Of a stretch of 64,000 bases of DNA, positions 18,440-27,052 are shown piece by piece. The notes beneath the pieces are model-generated. The model was given only the letters and a program-made list of their open reading frames with translations. It was not told the origin of the DNA and did no database searches. The first letter of the stretch is position 1. Each line of letters begins with the position of its first letter. The stretch covers positions 434,001 to 498,000 of the forward strand of contig NZ_PDBX01000001.1 in NCBI RefSeq assembly GCF_002564105.1. Direction: 5' to 3'. The position numbers were made by a program, and so were the translations under genes. The DNA comes from Collimonas sp. PA-H2 (GTDB taxonomy: Bacteria > Pseudomonadota > Gammaproteobacteria > Burkholderiales > Burkholderiaceae_D).

Positions 18440-19183
18440 ATGCGTATCGCCGTACTTGAAGACGAACCCAACCAGATGGAGTATCTGGTACACACCCTGG
18501 AGCACCAGCTCGCGCTGGGCGATGAGAACGTCTCATGCGTCACGTTCGAACGCGGCGAAGCATTGCGCCGAGCGCTGCGGCGCGAAACCTTCGACCTGCT
18601 GGTGCTGGACTGGAACGTGCCGGATCTGGACGGCGTCGATTTGCTGCACTGGCTGCGCCAGTACCAGCAGAGTGAAACGCCGGTGATCATGCTCAGTTCG
18701 CGCTCGTCGCAGAACGATGTCGCCAATGCCCTCGGCATCGGCGCCGACGACTACCTTGTCAAACCGTTGCGGCCATTGGAACTGGCGGCGCGGATCCGTC
18801 GACTGTTGCAGCGCAATCGCCCTGCTGTATCGAAAGCGCAGGAACGTTACGGTAATTGGGTATTCGACCGGCCTTCATCCAGCATCAGCGTTGAAGAAAA
18901 CGGGGAAAAGCAGCGCTTCGAACTCACCAAACGCGAATTCAGGCTGGCGCTTGCCCTATTTCGCAAACTCGGTCAGGCGGTCTCGCGCGCCTATCTGATG
19001 GAAAGCATGGGACACGACGGAGAATTGACAACCCGTGCATTGGACAGCCAGATTTACCGTCTGCGCGCAAAGCTGGGCTTGTATGCAGCCCGTGGACTGC
19101 GGTTGCAAACCGTCTACGGCCAGGGTTATCGACTGGAAACAACCGATGACAACATACCAGATGACGCCGCACCTGCAGCTTGA
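18440..19183 (+). CDS. OmpR/PhoB-type response regulator paired with the CHASE2 kinase
   Basis: A 247-residue protein. The receiver domain has the acidic pair Glu7-Asp8, phosphoacceptor Asp57 (LVLDWNVPDLDG), Ser86/87 and Lys108 (DDYLVKP). A winged-helix DNA-binding domain occupies about residues 140-235 (FELTKREFRLAL ... RALDSQIYRLRAKL ... TVYGQGYRLE). It is the first gene of a tight operon: the next start lies 38 bases inside its end. The partner kinase is encoded two genes downstream. The divergent adhesin cluster is the obvious candidate target (inference). Two orphan relatives occur in the phage region at 34798 and 52793. Confidence 0.9.
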   Translation: MRIAVLEDEPNQMEYLVHTLEHQLALGDENVSCVTFERGEALRRALRRETFDLLVLDWNVPDLDGVDLLHWLRQYQQSETPVIMLSSRSSQNDVANALGIGADDYLVKPLRPLELAARIRRLLQRNRPAVSKAQERYGNWVFDRPSSSISVEENGEKQRFELTKREFRLALALFRKLGQAVSRAYLMESMGHDGELTTRALDSQIYRLRAKLGLYAARGLRLQTVYGQGYRLETTDDNIPDDAAPAA

Positions 19184-20444
19184 ACAGGCCACGCAGCGGC
19201 GACACCCGGCGCCGCTCTGGAATTTGCTGCTGTCATTGCTGTTTACGCTGGCAGGCCCCGCGTTTGCGCAGACCCACGTAGTAAAGCCTGGCGATACCTT
19301 ATGGGATCTTTCGCGCCAGTACATGCAATCGCCGCTGCATTGGCCGCAGATACAAAAGAACAATGCCGTACCGGTTCCAGAACACCTGAAACTCGGCCAA
19401 GTACTGATGCTGGGCGGGGATGTGGCGATAGTGACGGAACTGACGGGTTCGGCATTACTCAAGCGCGGCAACGCAGCGCAGCGGCCGCTGGTGCGCGGCA
19501 CCGGCGTGCAGGCCGGCGACGAGCTGGTGACCCAGCAGGACGCGTTTCTGAGCATGACGCTGGCCGACGGCAGCCATGTGGTCATGCCGTCCAGCAGCGC
19601 TGTCAAAGTACTGGTGTTCAGTGGTCAGCTGGTGCGCTTCGAACTGCTGAGCGGGCGCCTGGAATCGCATGTGGAGAAGCAGAACGGCAGACACTTCGAG
19701 GTTCGCACAAAATCCGCCGAACTGGGCGTGCGCGGCACACACTTCCGGGTGCGCGACGAAGACAACGTGACAGCGGTTGAAGTGATTGAAGGAAAAGTCG
19801 TCGCTGGCGAACTTGCAGCAGATCCGCGTACGCTGTTGGTCGGCGTCGCCCAAGGCTCGCTGCTGGCCGGCAGCGACGCCATGCAGTCGCACCCGCTGCC
19901 GCCGGCGCCGCAGCGCATTGAAACCGCCATCGATGGTGATGTCGTGGTGACACCGCAGCCGGACGCCAGCGGCTACCGGCTGCAACTCGCGCGCGACGAC
20001 CGTTTCCTGCAGCTGATGCATGAGCAGCGTTCTAGCCTGCCGCATTTTACGCTGCCCGACACGCTTGATCCAGGCTTCTACCATCTGCGCCTTACCGCTT
20101 TCGATAGCCGTCAGCTTGAGGGCCTGCCCAGCGATAGCACTGTATACATTGCGGCCAGCGCCTCGCGCCAAAGCGGCGTGGAGAGTCTGGGGAATGGCCG
20201 CTACAAGATCCGCTGGCCGGGACGGTCGGGGCAGAAATTCAGGTTTGAGCTGGCGCGCACGACCGAATTCGCGCCGCTGCTGGCCGAGGACTCGGCGTTC
20301 TACGGCACCAATGTGACGGTAGGACCTTTTGTCGTACCGGGGAAATATTACTGGCGCAGCATTGAGATCAGCAACGGGTCCGCGGCTGTGGACGCGGCTC
20401 CGGCAGCGTCTTTCAGCGGCAGTTTTGAAGTGCCTGCCCCCTGA
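19146..20444 (+). CDS. LysM-FecR domain exported protein
   Basis: About 432 residues from ATG 19146, overlapping the regulator gene and so probably translationally coupled. A hydrophobic signal segment (LWNLLLSLLFTLAGPAFAQ) precedes a LysM domain (HVVKPGDTLWDLSRQYMQ). A FecR-type domain follows (VRTKSAELGVRGTHFRVR, then EVIEGKV). The C-terminal half has fibronectin-like beta segments (YRLQLARDDRFLQLM, FYHLRLTAFD). LysM binds peptidoglycan. FecR domains sense or transmit signals in the periplasm. Placed between a response regulator and a CHASE2 kinase, it is best read as the periplasmic input partner of that kinase (inference). Confidence 0.85.
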   Translation: MTTYQMTPHLQLEQATQRRHPAPLWNLLLSLLFTLAGPAFAQTHVVKPGDTLWDLSRQYMQSPLHWPQIQKNNAVPVPEHLKLGQVLMLGGDVAIVTELTGSALLKRGNAAQRPLVRGTGVQAGDELVTQQDAFLSMTLADGSHVVMPSSSAVKVLVFSGQLVRFELLSGRLESHVEKQNGRHFEVRTKSAELGVRGTHFRVRDEDNVTAVEVIEGKVVAGELAADPRTLLVGVAQGSLLAGSDAMQSHPLPPAPQRIETAIDGDVVVTPQPDASGYRLQLARDDRFLQLMHEQRSSLPHFTLPDTLDPGFYHLRLTAFDSRQLEGLPSDSTVYIAASASRQSGVESLGNGRYKIRWPGRSGQKFRFELARTTEFAPLLAEDSAFYGTNVTVGPFVVPGKYYWRSIEISNGSAAVDAAPAASFSGSFEVPAP

Positions 20445-20451
20445 GGAGCTG

Positions 20452-22773
20452 ATGAAACATCGTTTCCTGATCGAATGTGTGCTGATTGCCTTGCTGCTGC
20501 CACCGCTCATGGTGTGGCTCGGCCAGCAGCCCGGCCTGGCGCAAGCCAACCTGGCCATTTACGACAATCTGATCAGCCTTGATGCACACGAGCCATCGCC
20601 CGATATCCTGCTGATCGGCATCGACGAACGCAGCCTGAGCGAACTGGGTCCGTGGCCCTGGCCGCGCAATCTGCATGCGCAGCTGCTGCAGCGTCTGGCG
20701 GCGCACCCACCGCGCGCCATCCTGCTCGATCTATTTCTCGACAAACCGGGGGCAACACCTGAAGCCGACCAGGAATTGGCGGCAGCCATGTTGAAGCTCC
20801 CTGTTTTCCTGCCATTGCGCTACGTCGAGCCGGCCGACAACGCAAGCAACACCGCTAGCTTCAGCCCGCCGCTGCCGCAGTTTGCGCGCAACGCCAAAGG
20901 TATCGGTCATGCCAAGCTGACGCCCGACGCCGACGGTATCGCCCGCCGCCTATTCCGCCAGGAAGGCACCGCCGGCAATTTGCAGCCCTATGTCGGCCAA
21001 CTGATGGCATCGGCCCATCCCCTCCCTCCTGGCCAACTGGAAGCCGTGGGTGCCGACGGCTGGCAACGGCCCGAGTCATTCGGTTTCACGCTTGCCGGTG
21101 CCCCCAGAACGTATCCCAGCGTACCCTATGTCAGCGTCTTGCGTGGCGAAGTCCCGCCGGAATTCCTGCAAGGGAAAATCCTGCTGATCGGCGCAGTGAG
21201 TGACTCAGGCTTAGGCGATGAGGTGCCGGTTGCGGGCGCGGGGCCGCAAGTGCACATGTCCGGCCTGGAATTACATGCGAACGCGATCGACGTCCTGCAG
21301 CAAGGTCGCGCCATCACTTTTGCGCAGGGCTGGCTGCTGTTCGCATGGACGGCCTTTCCGATCTGGCTAGTACTGCTGCTGTTCCTGCATACCGCGCGCA
21401 ACGCCTTGTCCTTTGCCTGCGGCACCGCGCTGGGATGGCTGCTGCTGTGTGTGCTGAGCCTGTTCTTGGAGCATTGCTGGCTGCCGCCGACAGCACCTAT
21501 CTTGGGCGTAGCACTGGCCTATATACTTTGGAGCTGGCGCCAGCTCAATTCCCTGCTGCTGTTTTTCGGCGACCGCGTCAGTGCCCTCAACGCCATCCCG
21601 GCCGGCGCATTTGAGCCCGCGCCTGAAAACATGCCACTGGCGCCCCATCTCGTCGAAAACCAGACGCAGGCCTTGGATCGCGCGATTGATCGGCTGTCTC
21701 AAATGCAGGCCTTGCTCAGCGAAGGCCTGTGGCAGATGCCGGTGGCAGTGCTGATCTGCCAGGACGATGGCGACATCAGCCAGAGCAACGCCGCGGCACA
21801 ACAGCTGCTGCAGGCACCTGCGCAGATACCGTCGGACATGGAGCAGGATCCGCTGCACGGACATAACCTGCCATCGTTGCTGCATCGGATCGCCGGCAGC
21901 AATCCGCAGCAGGCAGTGCACTGGTCGCAAGCCTTCACGGAGGAATACACAACATCGCAGGGCAAGGTGTTCAGGCTGCGAACGGCACGGCTTGAAGGTA
22001 GCAGTCGCACCCGCAGCAGCACCTGGCTGGCAGTACTACAAGATTTCACCATCGAGCGTCTGACGCAGCGCAAGCGCGAGCAGTGGCTCAGCTTTGTCTC
22101 GCACGACTTGCGCAGCCCGCAGGTGTCCATCCTGAGCCTGCTGAACTTGTACGAACAGCCGGGTTCCGGTATCGATGTGAGTCGCCTGGTGCACGACATC
22201 CGGCGCGAAGCCCAGCGCACACTGGGGCTGGCGGAAAGCTTCATGGACCTGACCGAAGCTGAATCCGGCGACTATCATTTCACGGAGACCAATGCCGGCG
22301 CCATCATGCTTGATGCGATTGACCAGGCATGGCCCTACGCGAAAGTACGAAACATATCGCTGGTGCCGACGCTTGGCGACGACGATTGTCCGATCCGGGT
22401 GGATCCGGCGATGCTGACGCGCGCCTTGCTCAATCTGCTGAACAATGCGATCCGCCATAGCCCTCCGGGAAGTACGGTCAGCCTGTGCGTCAACATTGTT
22501 GCCGAGGCTTCTGAAGTGGTGCTCACGGTGCGCGACGAAGGCGAGGGAATCAGTGCCTCGAAACTGGCGCAGCTGATGTCGAGTTCGTATTCGGGACTTG
22601 AAGCAGTTCGAGGAGATGTTCAGCAACCGGCCCGCAATCGTGGCCTCGGACTGTCGGTTGTGCAGGCAGTGGTCAATCGGCATCGGGGCTGGTTTGATGC
22701 GTATAGTACTCCTGGCGTAGGAGCAACTTTCTTAATCGGATTGCCGTTACTCGATTCCAATAGTCCGGAATGA
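20452..22773 (+). CDS. CHASE2-domain sensor histidine kinase
   Basis: 773 residues from ATG 20452, with GAGGAGCTG directly upstream and only 7 bases after the FecR gene. One N-terminal transmembrane helix leads to a periplasmic CHASE2 domain (DILLIGIDERSLSELGPWPWPR; LLIGAVSDSGLGD). Three closely spaced helices follow (about residues 285-365), then a linker/PAS-like region. The HisKA box has LSFVSHDLRSPQ (His551). The HATPase domain shows its N box (ALLNLLNNAIRHSPPG), G1 (VRDEGEGIS) and G2 (NRGLGLSVV). It should phosphorylate the response regulator encoded first in the operon. The signal is unknown. Confidence 0.9.
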   Translation: MKHRFLIECVLIALLLPPLMVWLGQQPGLAQANLAIYDNLISLDAHEPSPDILLIGIDERSLSELGPWPWPRNLHAQLLQRLAAHPPRAILLDLFLDKPGATPEADQELAAAMLKLPVFLPLRYVEPADNASNTASFSPPLPQFARNAKGIGHAKLTPDADGIARRLFRQEGTAGNLQPYVGQLMASAHPLPPGQLEAVGADGWQRPESFGFTLAGAPRTYPSVPYVSVLRGEVPPEFLQGKILLIGAVSDSGLGDEVPVAGAGPQVHMSGLELHANAIDVLQQGRAITFAQGWLLFAWTAFPIWLVLLLFLHTARNALSFACGTALGWLLLCVLSLFLEHCWLPPTAPILGVALAYILWSWRQLNSLLLFFGDRVSALNAIPAGAFEPAPENMPLAPHLVENQTQALDRAIDRLSQMQALLSEGLWQMPVAVLICQDDGDISQSNAAAQQLLQAPAQIPSDMEQDPLHGHNLPSLLHRIAGSNPQQAVHWSQAFTEEYTTSQGKVFRLRTARLEGSSRTRSSTWLAVLQDFTIERLTQRKREQWLSFVSHDLRSPQVSILSLLNLYEQPGSGIDVSRLVHDIRREAQRTLGLAESFMDLTEAESGDYHFTETNAGAIMLDAIDQAWPYAKVRNISLVPTLGDDDCPIRVDPAMLTRALLNLLNNAIRHSPPGSTVSLCVNIVAEASEVVLTVRDEGEGISASKLAQLMSSSYSGLEAVRGDVQQPARNRGLGLSVVQAVVNRHRGWFDAYSTPGVGATFLIGLPLLDSNSPE

Positions 22774-23380
22774 TATTCGAACTTAAAACCAGAATCACTT
22801 TGACAGAAGATTTTCAGACACTGACCTTTCTGGGTTAAATCAAGTGTCATAACATTTGAAGTCCCGCGAGCGCATTATGCAAATGGCATAGCGCCTTTGG
22901 GTTTCTCGTTGACGTCGTTCATATACCGGCAGTCCAACCTAAGCCCGATGCCCCCAACCATAAACTAATCGAGAGCGCGGGCTAACTCTGCGTCATATCT
23001 TAATATTAGCATACGATTTAAAATGTCCAACAGACGATCTGGGTCATGCATCGCCAGTTCTTCAAAGTTGCATAATCGGGAGTATCCGAGGTTGCATCAT
23101 TGGGGGTCGTCAATTGCTTCTCCGCGTGAGAAAATTCTACATAGATATAACGGATAATTCGCCTGCATTTATAAAGTAAGAATGGAGTTTGCAACATTTG
23201 ACATTTGATCGTTCAAACACAAATTCTCGACCAAGCGCCTCACCAAAAAAAGAGCCCGCCACCATTACGAGAGCGAGCCCAATGCGTTACAGGGAAAATA
23301 CATCTGAAGCATTTTCAATATAGAACGTGGAAAATAAAATAGCAAATGAGGCGCACTAATACGTCCGGGTCTACTCATCT
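22774..23380. other. Junction region between signalling operon and phage module
   Basis: About 600 bases without a credible gene. It contains a short imperfect direct repeat (AGTTGCATAATCGGGAG near 23066, AGGTTGCATCATTGGGG near 23090) and the terminator of the phage lysis operon at 23245-23280. It marks the left edge of the phage region and is where an attachment site would be expected. No tRNA or obvious att core was seen. Confidence 0.5.
23245..23280 (-). terminator. Intrinsic terminator of the lysis operon
   Basis: On the minus strand, GGGCTCGC and GCGGGCTC pair over 8 bp (two G-T wobbles) around a 13-base loop and are followed by seven T. It lies about 100 bases after the spanin stop codon and closes the whole left-hand phage operon. 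Confidence 0.75.
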
Positions 23381-23902
23381 TTACCGCCTAGCTCTATTTG
23401 TCACTGACTGTAAATTAATGTAATTTTCACGCAATCCCAACGCTAGTTCTCGCCAGGCGCGACAACTGGCTGCGTTGCCGGCGTCAACGGCAGCGACCTG
23501 AGCAAGCGAAACGCCGGCGGGTTCTCGATCAGAATCGGCGGCAGGTCCGGGATCCTCACCTGACCAGGCGGCGTCGTACAAGCGCACAAAGCCAGCATTA
23601 ACAGCAAAGCGAGCACTGTCCGCTTTTGTGATGTAGATCGGTACTTGCTTTTCAATGGTTTCTCCTTTTACGTAAATGGTACGGATCCGGTCGACATACT
23701 TGATCTGCGTCTGCGTGACGACAACCTGCTGTGCTTCAGCGATCTTGATCGTCTGTCCGGCCTGTTGATTGACGTAAGCGATGTGCTTTTCACCCTCCTC
23801 CTGTTTGCCTTTGTTGTAGCAGATCGTCCCGAACACAGCAGCGCCCGAGACTAGGGCCAGCCAGCGCGCCCACCACGGCAATACCTCTTCCAATAGATTC
23901 AT
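23381..23902 (-). CDS. Rz-like inner-membrane spanin
   Basis: A 173-residue protein with a single N-terminal transmembrane helix (WWARWLALVSGAAVFGTICY) and a predicted helical periplasmic part (AYVNQQAGQTIKIAEAQQ). This is the shape of i-spanins, which bridge inner and outer membranes and complete lysis. It overlaps the endolysin stop by ATGA. A second spanin gene is nested in another frame at 23443-23655. The C-terminal half, where the two genes overlap, is unusually rich in Ala, Asp and Arg, as expected when the other frame is the more constrained one. Confidence 0.75.
   Translation of the reverse strand: MNLLEEVLPWWARWLALVSGAAVFGTICYNKGKQEEGEKHIAYVNQQAGQTIKIAEAQQVVVTQTQIKYVDRIRTIYVKGETIEKQVPIYITKADSARFAVNAGFVRLYDAAWSGEDPGPAADSDREPAGVSLAQVAAVDAGNAASCRAWRELALGLRENYINLQSVTNRARR
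23443..23655 (-). CDS. Rz1-like outer-membrane lipoprotein spanin nested in Rz
   Basis: A 70-residue frame wholly inside the Rz-like gene. It begins at a TTG (23655) with a strong AAAGGAG ribosome-binding site. A basic N-terminus is followed by a hydrophobic core and a lipobox-like Leu-Cys-Ala-Cys, then a Pro-rich short mature part (TTPPGQVRIPDLPP). This is the classic o-spanin layout of lambda-like nested Rz/Rz1 pairs. Confidence 0.75.
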   Translation of the reverse strand: MKSKYRSTSQKRTVLALLLMLALCACTTPPGQVRIPDLPPILIENPPAFRLLRSLPLTPATQPVVAPGEN

Positions 23903-24555
23903 GCGACCCCCAAAGCACTTTTACACGCCACCCAGCGCATACGCCGCGCAGCCAGGCTTTCGGCGGTGATGCCAGCGCCATTAATCCGTGTCGACAGTCC
24001 GTCAAAATTCCTGCTATCGGCATAGACATTGCCACCTATCGCGCACCAGAACCATCCCGCCGAGCGAGCCGCCAGTTCCTTGTCCGTAGAAAGCCGTTGC
24101 GGGGCAGCGACGCAGTCAACACCCAGCGCCGTCGAACATGCGCCGTAATTATCGTGAAACGTAATTTGCTTCAGGCCACCGCCGCGATAGCGCCAGCCAT
24201 CGCCGGAAGCGACATCGCCATTACCGTAGCGATTGGCGTAGACGATGTTGGCGATCCGGATCTGGCGATCCAGCGGCACCATCTTTTCTCCCGGTTGGCG
24301 ACCAAGGAGGGCGGCGTGCATGGCAATACGCTTACCAAAGGTGGCATTCAGCCCCTGCACCGAATAATCAAACGACTCGGACAATCGGGACAGCCCGGCA
24401 CTTTCGTGGCCAATCTGTGCAATGAATGCCGCACACCTTGCCGGCGTGCTAATGCCGAACTCGGCCATCGCCGCATTGATCGGTGCAGCCCAGTCCGTTG
24501 CACGCGCGGTAGGAATCAGCAAAGCCGTTGAGAGCTGGGAGGCGGACAGATTCAT
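23899..24555 (-). CDS. GH19 (chitinase-like) endolysin
   Basis: About 218 residues. The catalytic fold signature is FIAQIGHESAGLSRLSESF, with the catalytic Glu in His-Glu-Ser. Downstream are the second GH19 motif NRYGNGDVASGDGWRYRGGG and a C-terminal GLSTRINGAG-like Asn-Gly-Gly region. GH19 phage enzymes cleave the glycan of peptidoglycan for host lysis. ATG 24555 has a GGGGAAA ribosome-binding site and overlaps the upstream holin stop as ATGA, so it was preferred over the start 12 codons upstream. There is no signal peptide, so export depends on the holin. Confidence 0.9.
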   Translation of the reverse strand: MNLSASQLSTALLIPTARATDWAAPINAAMAEFGISTPARCAAFIAQIGHESAGLSRLSESFDYSVQGLNATFGKRIAMHAALLGRQPGEKMVPLDRQIRIANIVYANRYGNGDVASGDGWRYRGGGLKQITFHDNYGACSTALGVDCVAAPQRLSTDKELAARSAGWFWCAIGGNVYADSRNFDGLSTRINGAGITAESLAARRMRWVACKSALGVA

Positions 24556-24809
24556 CGTTTCCCCAGGCAATGCCACCGGCGCCAGAACCATACGGCCAGA
24601 ATCGCGACAGCCACATTCGACACCACCTCAGATTGCTCACTCCAGAAGCCAAAGGCATCCGGCCGCATGATGTTCACGAAGGACGTGAGCGCCACCAGGG
24701 ACAGCGCGGAAGTACCCAGCACCTGCGTTTCCAGATGTTTGTTCAGCACCGCCCATAAGCAAAACACCAGCAGCACCAGGTTAGCTACCGTATTAATTAG
24801 TTGGATCAT
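24552..24809 (-). CDS. Small holin-like membrane protein
   Basis: 85 residues with two hydrophobic helices (LINTVANLVLLVFCLWAVL; VVSNVAVAILAVWFW), a short connector and a basic C-terminal tail (Arg-Arg-Trp-His ... Gly-Lys-Arg). It has a GGAGGG ribosome-binding site. It sits between the larger holin candidate and the endolysin with ATGA-type overlaps on both sides, so it is either the holin or an antiholin. Assignment rests on size, topology and position. Confidence 0.7.
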   Translation of the reverse strand: MIQLINTVANLVLLVFCLWAVLNKHLETQVLGTSALSLVALTSFVNIMRPDAFGFWSEQSEVVSNVAVAILAVWFWRRWHCLGKR

Positions 24810-25152
24810 TTTTCCCTCCCAGATAACGGCGCTTCAACGTGCCGACAATGTCCGCTTCGTTAATTTCCTTAAACACTTCGCGCGCAGTGGCCAGCGCAAA
24901 CAAACCAACCAGGAACTCGATACCGGAATGGGTCCGCGCGCCGGTAATGGCGAACCAGTCGATCAGCACCGGCGCAATGTAGACGGCACATGCCAGACCG
25001 GCGGTGAAACTGGATAGCTTCTGCCACCAGTTCAGGCCGTCACCCAGAAATTTCAGTGCAACCGCCGACCCCACCGCCCCCGGCAGCAGCGGCAACAGGT
25101 ATTTCGTGATCCCCAGCCATACTGCAGCTAGCGTGCTTGTTGGTTCTGCCAT
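24793..25152 (-). CDS. Phage holin (LydA-like) candidate
   Basis: About 119 residues from ATG 25152 (Met-Ala-Glu-Pro-Thr). Three hydrophobic segments are visible: around YLLPLLPGAVGSAVAL, FTAGLACAVYIAPVLI and IEFLVGLFALATA. A charged C-terminal tail follows. The size and arrangement resemble LydA-type holins. It is the first gene of the lysis cassette and overlaps the next by 17 bases. Confidence 0.65.
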   Translation of the reverse strand: MAEPTSTLAAVWLGITKYLLPLLPGAVGSAVALKFLGDGLNWWQKLSSFTAGLACAVYIAPVLIDWFAITGARTHSGIEFLVGLFALATAREVFKEINEADIVGTLKRRYLGGKNDPTN

Positions 25153-25199
25153 TCTTCTTCCCATCAATGATTTGCGCCCGCAGGAACACCACATTGCCC

Positions 25200-25412
25200 C
25201 TATCGACTGATTGCCTTGCCCAGCCCCCCTATCGCCTTGATGACTCCGTCCAGGCGGCCAACCAAGGCAAGCTGCACTTTCTGCTCCAGCTCCCGATTCT
25301 TCACCCAGGTATCAAACGCTTTCGACTCCAGGAAATCCCGTGCATCAGAGATCCCCATGCGCATCGCCTCCGGATACGAGGTGCTTGAATATAAACTCAA
25401 GCTAACCGCCAT
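25200..25412 (-). CDS. Small phage protein, overlapping start with upstream gene
   Basis: 70 residues from ATG 25412. The start lies inside the final codons of the upstream gene (stop at 25402-25404), suggesting translational coupling. The open frame continues upstream to about 25538 in the alternative frame, giving a 137-base overlap. That raises the option of a frameshifted extension, as in tail-assembly chaperones. The protein is predicted to be helical (SDARDFLESKAFDTWVKN; LEQKVQLALVGRLDGVI). Function not recognised. Confidence 0.5.
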   Translation of the reverse strand: MAVSLSLYSSTSYPEAMRMGISDARDFLESKAFDTWVKNRELEQKVQLALVGRLDGVIKAIGGLGKAISR

Positions 25413-26193
25413 ATTGCGCAGGTTTTCCAGTAACTCTCTTCGCGAACTCACTGACGCAGGCTGAAACTGGAAATCGCGCCGGAGGCATCGACTCTGCCTC
25501 CGATCCCTCATGTGGTAACGCCACGAATCCCTCATCAATTTCGACCGTCTCGAAGAAGTGCATCAGCATCTTGTTACCGCGGTGACGCATGGCGTACAGC
25601 CCCAAGAATTCCGATTCCGGGTATTCGCTGATCACCAGCATGCGGTTCTTCAGCCACTCTAGATAGCTCAACGAATCTAACGCCGGATCCGGCGCCAGCT
25701 CGCCCACACGCAATAGCTGCGCTGCCATGGCGCCCAGCATCCAATGCAACTGACCAGCCACCTTCGGAATATGGCCGTGCAATTGTTCAATGGCTTCTGC
25801 CATCGCCCCTGTCACCGGGGAAATCTGCCATTCGTCACCACCATGGCTGCCGAGTGGGATTGGAAAGTTTGGTGTGTCACGGCTGGCATTTAGATAATCC
25901 ATGTAATGGCCGTCGCCCAGCATGAAATTGGCGCCACCGCCCTCTTCTCCTGTGGTGTGGGCCAGGTAGTGGCCGACGATCAGCATGCGCTCCTGCACCG
26001 TCCAGTTTTTCGGATCGGTGACATGGCGTTCCGTCGGCGCATCGGCTGACTCGATGACCATCTGCAAGAAAGTCGTTGTCGATTCTTCGAAACGCTCGGG
26101 CGGCACCGCAGCCAGTGCGCCGGCATTCACGATGGAAAGCTCGCGCAGCTTGACGGCGAGGCGGCGTGTTCTGAGAGGTGAAAAAGCAATCAT
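25402..26193 (-). CDS. Phage tail/baseplate-associated protein of unknown function
   Basis: 263 residues. The N-terminus reads FSPLRTRRLAVKLRELSIVNAGALAA. A mixed middle contains GGGANFMLGDGHYMDYL, and the helical C-terminal part includes LGAMAAQLLRVGELAPDPALDSLSYLEWLKNRM. No family could be named with confidence. It lies between a tail protein and the lysis cassette, where tail-assembly chaperones or baseplate components are common, and its end overlaps the next frame. It does not contain the tape-measure protein, which is encoded elsewhere (45715-48078). Confidence 0.6.
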   Translation of the reverse strand: MIAFSPLRTRRLAVKLRELSIVNAGALAAVPPERFEESTTTFLQMVIESADAPTERHVTDPKNWTVQERMLIVGHYLAHTTGEEGGGANFMLGDGHYMDYLNASRDTPNFPIPLGSHGGDEWQISPVTGAMAEAIEQLHGHIPKVAGQLHWMLGAMAAQLLRVGELAPDPALDSLSYLEWLKNRMLVISEYPESEFLGLYAMRHRGNKMLMHFFETVEIDEGFVALPHEGSEAESMPPARFPVSACVSEFAKRVTGKPAQYGG

Positions 26194-26212
26194 ATGATTC
26201 GAGAATCCTTAG

Positions 26213-27031
26213 TTAATTGGACGAATAGGAACCTGGCCCCATGATCTTCTTCAGATCGTCGCGGTCCAGCGCGGTGAGGGTCGCCAGCGTCAGAGGAATA
26301 GTAATTTCGGTGTAATAGCCATCCTGATCGATAGGCGCGTCGATGGGCTCGCCTATCGTCTCAATCACCATGGGCGCCAAGGTCCGCTGCTTATACTGAA
26401 AACCGATCAACTGCGGCGCGACGGACGGGAACATGCTGTTGATGGCCCCGTCGATGCCCTCGCCACCTCCGGCGGCGCGCGCAACCAGGCTATCGCCACT
26501 GAGTTTCTGCGGCAACGCCCAGGCCCATAGTTGCTGCAACGGTGCCGCAACCTCCCTTTTTGGGTCGCTAAACGCGCGGAACACCAGTGATACATTGATT
26601 TTGATGGGTGGCATCCCAGTAAAAATCTGCGTCGAGTTCAACTTGGTGATGCCGGTGCGTCCCTCAAATTTCTTGATATTGCGTTCTATGGTGCCAACAT
26701 CGGCATTTCCCGACGTCGACTTCGACTTCCAACCGAAGAACGAGTAAAAATCGTTCATCCCTGGTACGAGCGCGCCCGACTGCAGCATGGCAATCAAGGC
26801 CGGCGCTTTGCTATCCGGGCTGCTTTGCTCGAATGGCGACTGCCAATTCAGGGTTGCTTCCATATTGCCGCCGGCAGTCACCGGTGCATGCACCTCTATC
26901 TGCTCTTGCCCCGCGCGCAGCCCCTTATTGTCAACTGGATAAATCTTGGCAATCAAATGATCCGAGAGTCCTGACCACTGGGAACCGAGGATCTGCTGGT
27001 CTGCCGTCGTGCCCTGCCCAGGTGCTGCCAT
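26213..27031 (-). CDS. Phage tail or baseplate structural protein (tube-fold candidate)
   Basis: 272 residues with an AAGGTGG ribosome-binding site. Contains a Pro/Gly-rich start, a central FYSFFGWKSKS segment, PPIKINVSLVFRAFSDP, and a C-terminal beta-rich YYTEITIPLTLATLTALDR. The last part resembles the final strands of tail-tube-fold proteins that cap or initiate the tube at the baseplate. This is a weak, fold-level guess. It follows a hairpin and so may have separate transcript ends from the EF-hand gene upstream. Confidence 0.55.
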   Translation of the reverse strand: MAAPGQGTTADQQILGSQWSGLSDHLIAKIYPVDNKGLRAGQEQIEVHAPVTAGGNMEATLNWQSPFEQSSPDSKAPALIAMLQSGALVPGMNDFYSFFGWKSKSTSGNADVGTIERNIKKFEGRTGITKLNSTQIFTGMPPIKINVSLVFRAFSDPKREVAAPLQQLWAWALPQKLSGDSLVARAAGGGEGIDGAINSMFPSVAPQLIGFQYKQRTLAPMVIETIGEPIDAPIDQDGYYTEITIPLTLATLTALDRDDLKKIMGPGSYSSN

Positions 27032-27052
27032 ATTTCCACCTTACATAAAATT

